Origin: Caenibius tardaugens NBRC 16725
GTDB taxonomy: Bacteria > Pseudomonadota > Alphaproteobacteria > Sphingomonadales > Sphingomonadaceae
NCBI RefSeq assembly: GCF_003860345.1
Contig: NZ_CP034179.1
Coordinates: 1,240,001-1,304,000 of the forward strand
Direction of reading: 5' to 3'
Length of the DNA: 64,000 nucleotides
Shown here: in pieces, positions 63,209-64,000 of the stretch
How positions within the stretch are numbered: position 1 is the first letter of the stretch
How the letters are laid out: each line of letters begins with the position of its first letter
The notes under the pieces: generated by a model
Told to the model about the DNA's origin: nothing
Databases searched by the model: none
What the model saw: the letters and a program-made list of their open reading frames with translations, nothing else
Made by a program: the position numbers and the translations under genes

Positions 63209-64000
63209 ATGGTTGATATTCCCGCGATTCTCTCTCCCGCCGATATCGAAAGCTGGGACCGCGAGGTCGATGTCGCCGTGGTCGGTCAGGGCGTCGCGGG
63301 CACATGCGCGGCGCTCGAAGCGCACAGGGCCGGCGTCGATGTGCTGATTATCGAACGCGCATCGGGCGGTGGCGGCGCCAGCGGCATGTCGTCGGGCATT
63401 TTCTATCTGGGCGGCGGCACCCCTGTGCAGCAGGCCGCAGGCTATCCCGACAGCGCGGACGAAATGGCCAACTTCCTGATGGCCAGTTGCGACCCCCTCG
63501 ATCCCAATGCCACGCGCAATTTCTGCAATGACAGCGCGGCCCATTTCGACTGGCTGGAACAACAGGGCGTGCCATTCGAACGCTCCTATTTCTCAGGCAA
63601 GGCGGTCTATCTGCTCACCAGCGAATGCCTGATGTGGACTGGCAACGAAAAGACCTGGCCTTACAATCTCGCCGCCCGCCCCGCCCCGCGCGGCCACAAA
63701 GTGGCAGGCACAGGCGAAAACGCGGGGGCCGAAGGCATGAAACCCCTGTTGCAGCGCTGCGTGGATGAAGCCATTCCCGCGATTTACGACAGCGCCGTGA
63801 TCGCATTGGTGCAGGACTCCGATGGACGGATTGTCGGCGTGCGCGTCAAACAGACCGATGGCATTCTGCACATCAAGGCCCGCAACGGGGTGATCATCGC
63901 CTGCGGCAGCCACAATCTTGCCAGCGACCTGCTGCAGGAACATCTTCCGCTGTTGAGCGAAACCAGCGAACCGCTCGCCATCCCAAGCAACGATGGCGCG
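63209..64000 (+). CDS. FAD-dependent dehydrogenase, fumarate reductase/ketosteroid dehydrogenase-like (cut by window end)
   Basis: The first 264 residues are present and the frame is open to the window end. REVDVAVVGQGVAGTCAALEAHRAG is the FAD motif, followed by IIERASGGGGASGMSSGIFYLGGGTPVQQAAG, the FAD_binding_2 pattern of fumarate reductase flavoproteins and 3-ketosteroid delta-1-dehydrogenases. These enzymes add or remove a C=C bond next to a carbonyl. ATG 63209 has GGAG upstream; ATG 63188 is also in frame. The catalytic region lies beyond the window, so the subfamily cannot be settled. Confidence 0.85.
   Translation, partial: MVDIPAILSPADIESWDREVDVAVVGQGVAGTCAALEAHRAGVDVLIIERASGGGGASGMSSGIFYLGGGTPVQQAAGYPDSADEMANFLMASCDPLDPNATRNFCNDSAAHFDWLEQQGVPFERSYFSGKAVYLLTSECLMWTGNEKTWPYNLAARPAPRGHKVAGTGENAGAEGMKPLLQRCVDEAIPAIYDSAVIALVQDSDGRIVGVRVKQTDGILHIKARNGVIIACGSHNLASDLLQEHLPLLSETSEPLAIPSNDGA

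Noticed and set aside
1-64000. tRNA, rRNA, CRISPR array or prophage
   Set aside because: No tRNA T-loop/acceptor pattern, no rRNA sequence, no regularly spaced repeats and no phage structural genes were seen on reading; a tRNA or covariance-model scan was not possible.

Overview
This window reads as chromosome of a GC-rich alphaproteobacterium, most likely a sphingomonad (Novosphingobium/Sphingobium-like). That assignment rests on gene style only: two TonB-dependent receptors beside Rieske oxygenases, NodT-type efflux, many acyl-CoA and aromatic catabolic genes, and split PntAA/PntAB. No rRNA, tRNA, CRISPR array or phage was seen. Gene density is high and the content is almost wholly catabolic.

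1-6719: the end of an acetoacetyl-CoA synthetase, a flavin hydroxylase with a SnoaL-like partner, then a minus-strand 2-oxoacid dehydrogenase pair (homodimeric E1 and E2) divergent from an Lrp/AsnC regulator. 6752-16604: a CoA-ester degradation region. Enoyl-CoA hydratase, a frameshifted alpha-methylacyl-CoA racemase and an acyl-CoA dehydrogenase lie on the minus strand. TetR, an HSD10-like SDR, a thiolase and a stand-alone FadJ-type hydratase domain lie on the plus strand. A FadH-like reductase is divergent from a second TetR across a double operator.

16687-19552: two head-to-tail, apparently identical IS701-family elements, each bounded by CTAG. The insertion sits exactly on the stop codon of a sensor kinase. 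19553-27144: CpxA/CpxR-like two-component genes, a BA14K-like secreted protein, and an OMF-MacA-MacB-type export operon. 27253-34628: an LLM flavin monooxygenase, then a complete catechol branch of the beta-ketoadipate pathway (catB-catC-catA-pcaI-pcaJ-pcaF-pcaD), which would take catechol to succinate and acetyl-CoA.

34645-41952: the most unusual part. Two mirror-image cassettes flank a TonB-dependent receptor. Each has a Rieske oxygenase alpha subunit, a small uncharacterised protein ending in an APHxELYGG...FD..RFVA.HG signature, and a SnoaL-like protein. The rightward cassette also carries a Rieske ferredoxin. A plausible reading is uptake of an aromatic compound, ring hydroxylation to a catechol, and feeding of the cat/pca operon. 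42010-47677 holds an AraC regulator, an Asp/Glu racemase-like protein, a truncated ferredoxin reductase, a CatR/BenM-like LysR regulator, a second AraC regulator and an SDR. ATAC-N7-GTAT sites, the known CatM/BenM operator form, occur before catB and in the racemase/reductase gap.

47680-64000: a second TonB receptor, an FMO-like flavoprotein, a formamidase-family protein with a four-cysteine insert, AraC, two amidohydrolases (one frameshifted), pncB, an SDR, the three-gene proton-translocating transhydrogenase operon, and the start of a FAD-dependent dehydrogenase cut by the window end.
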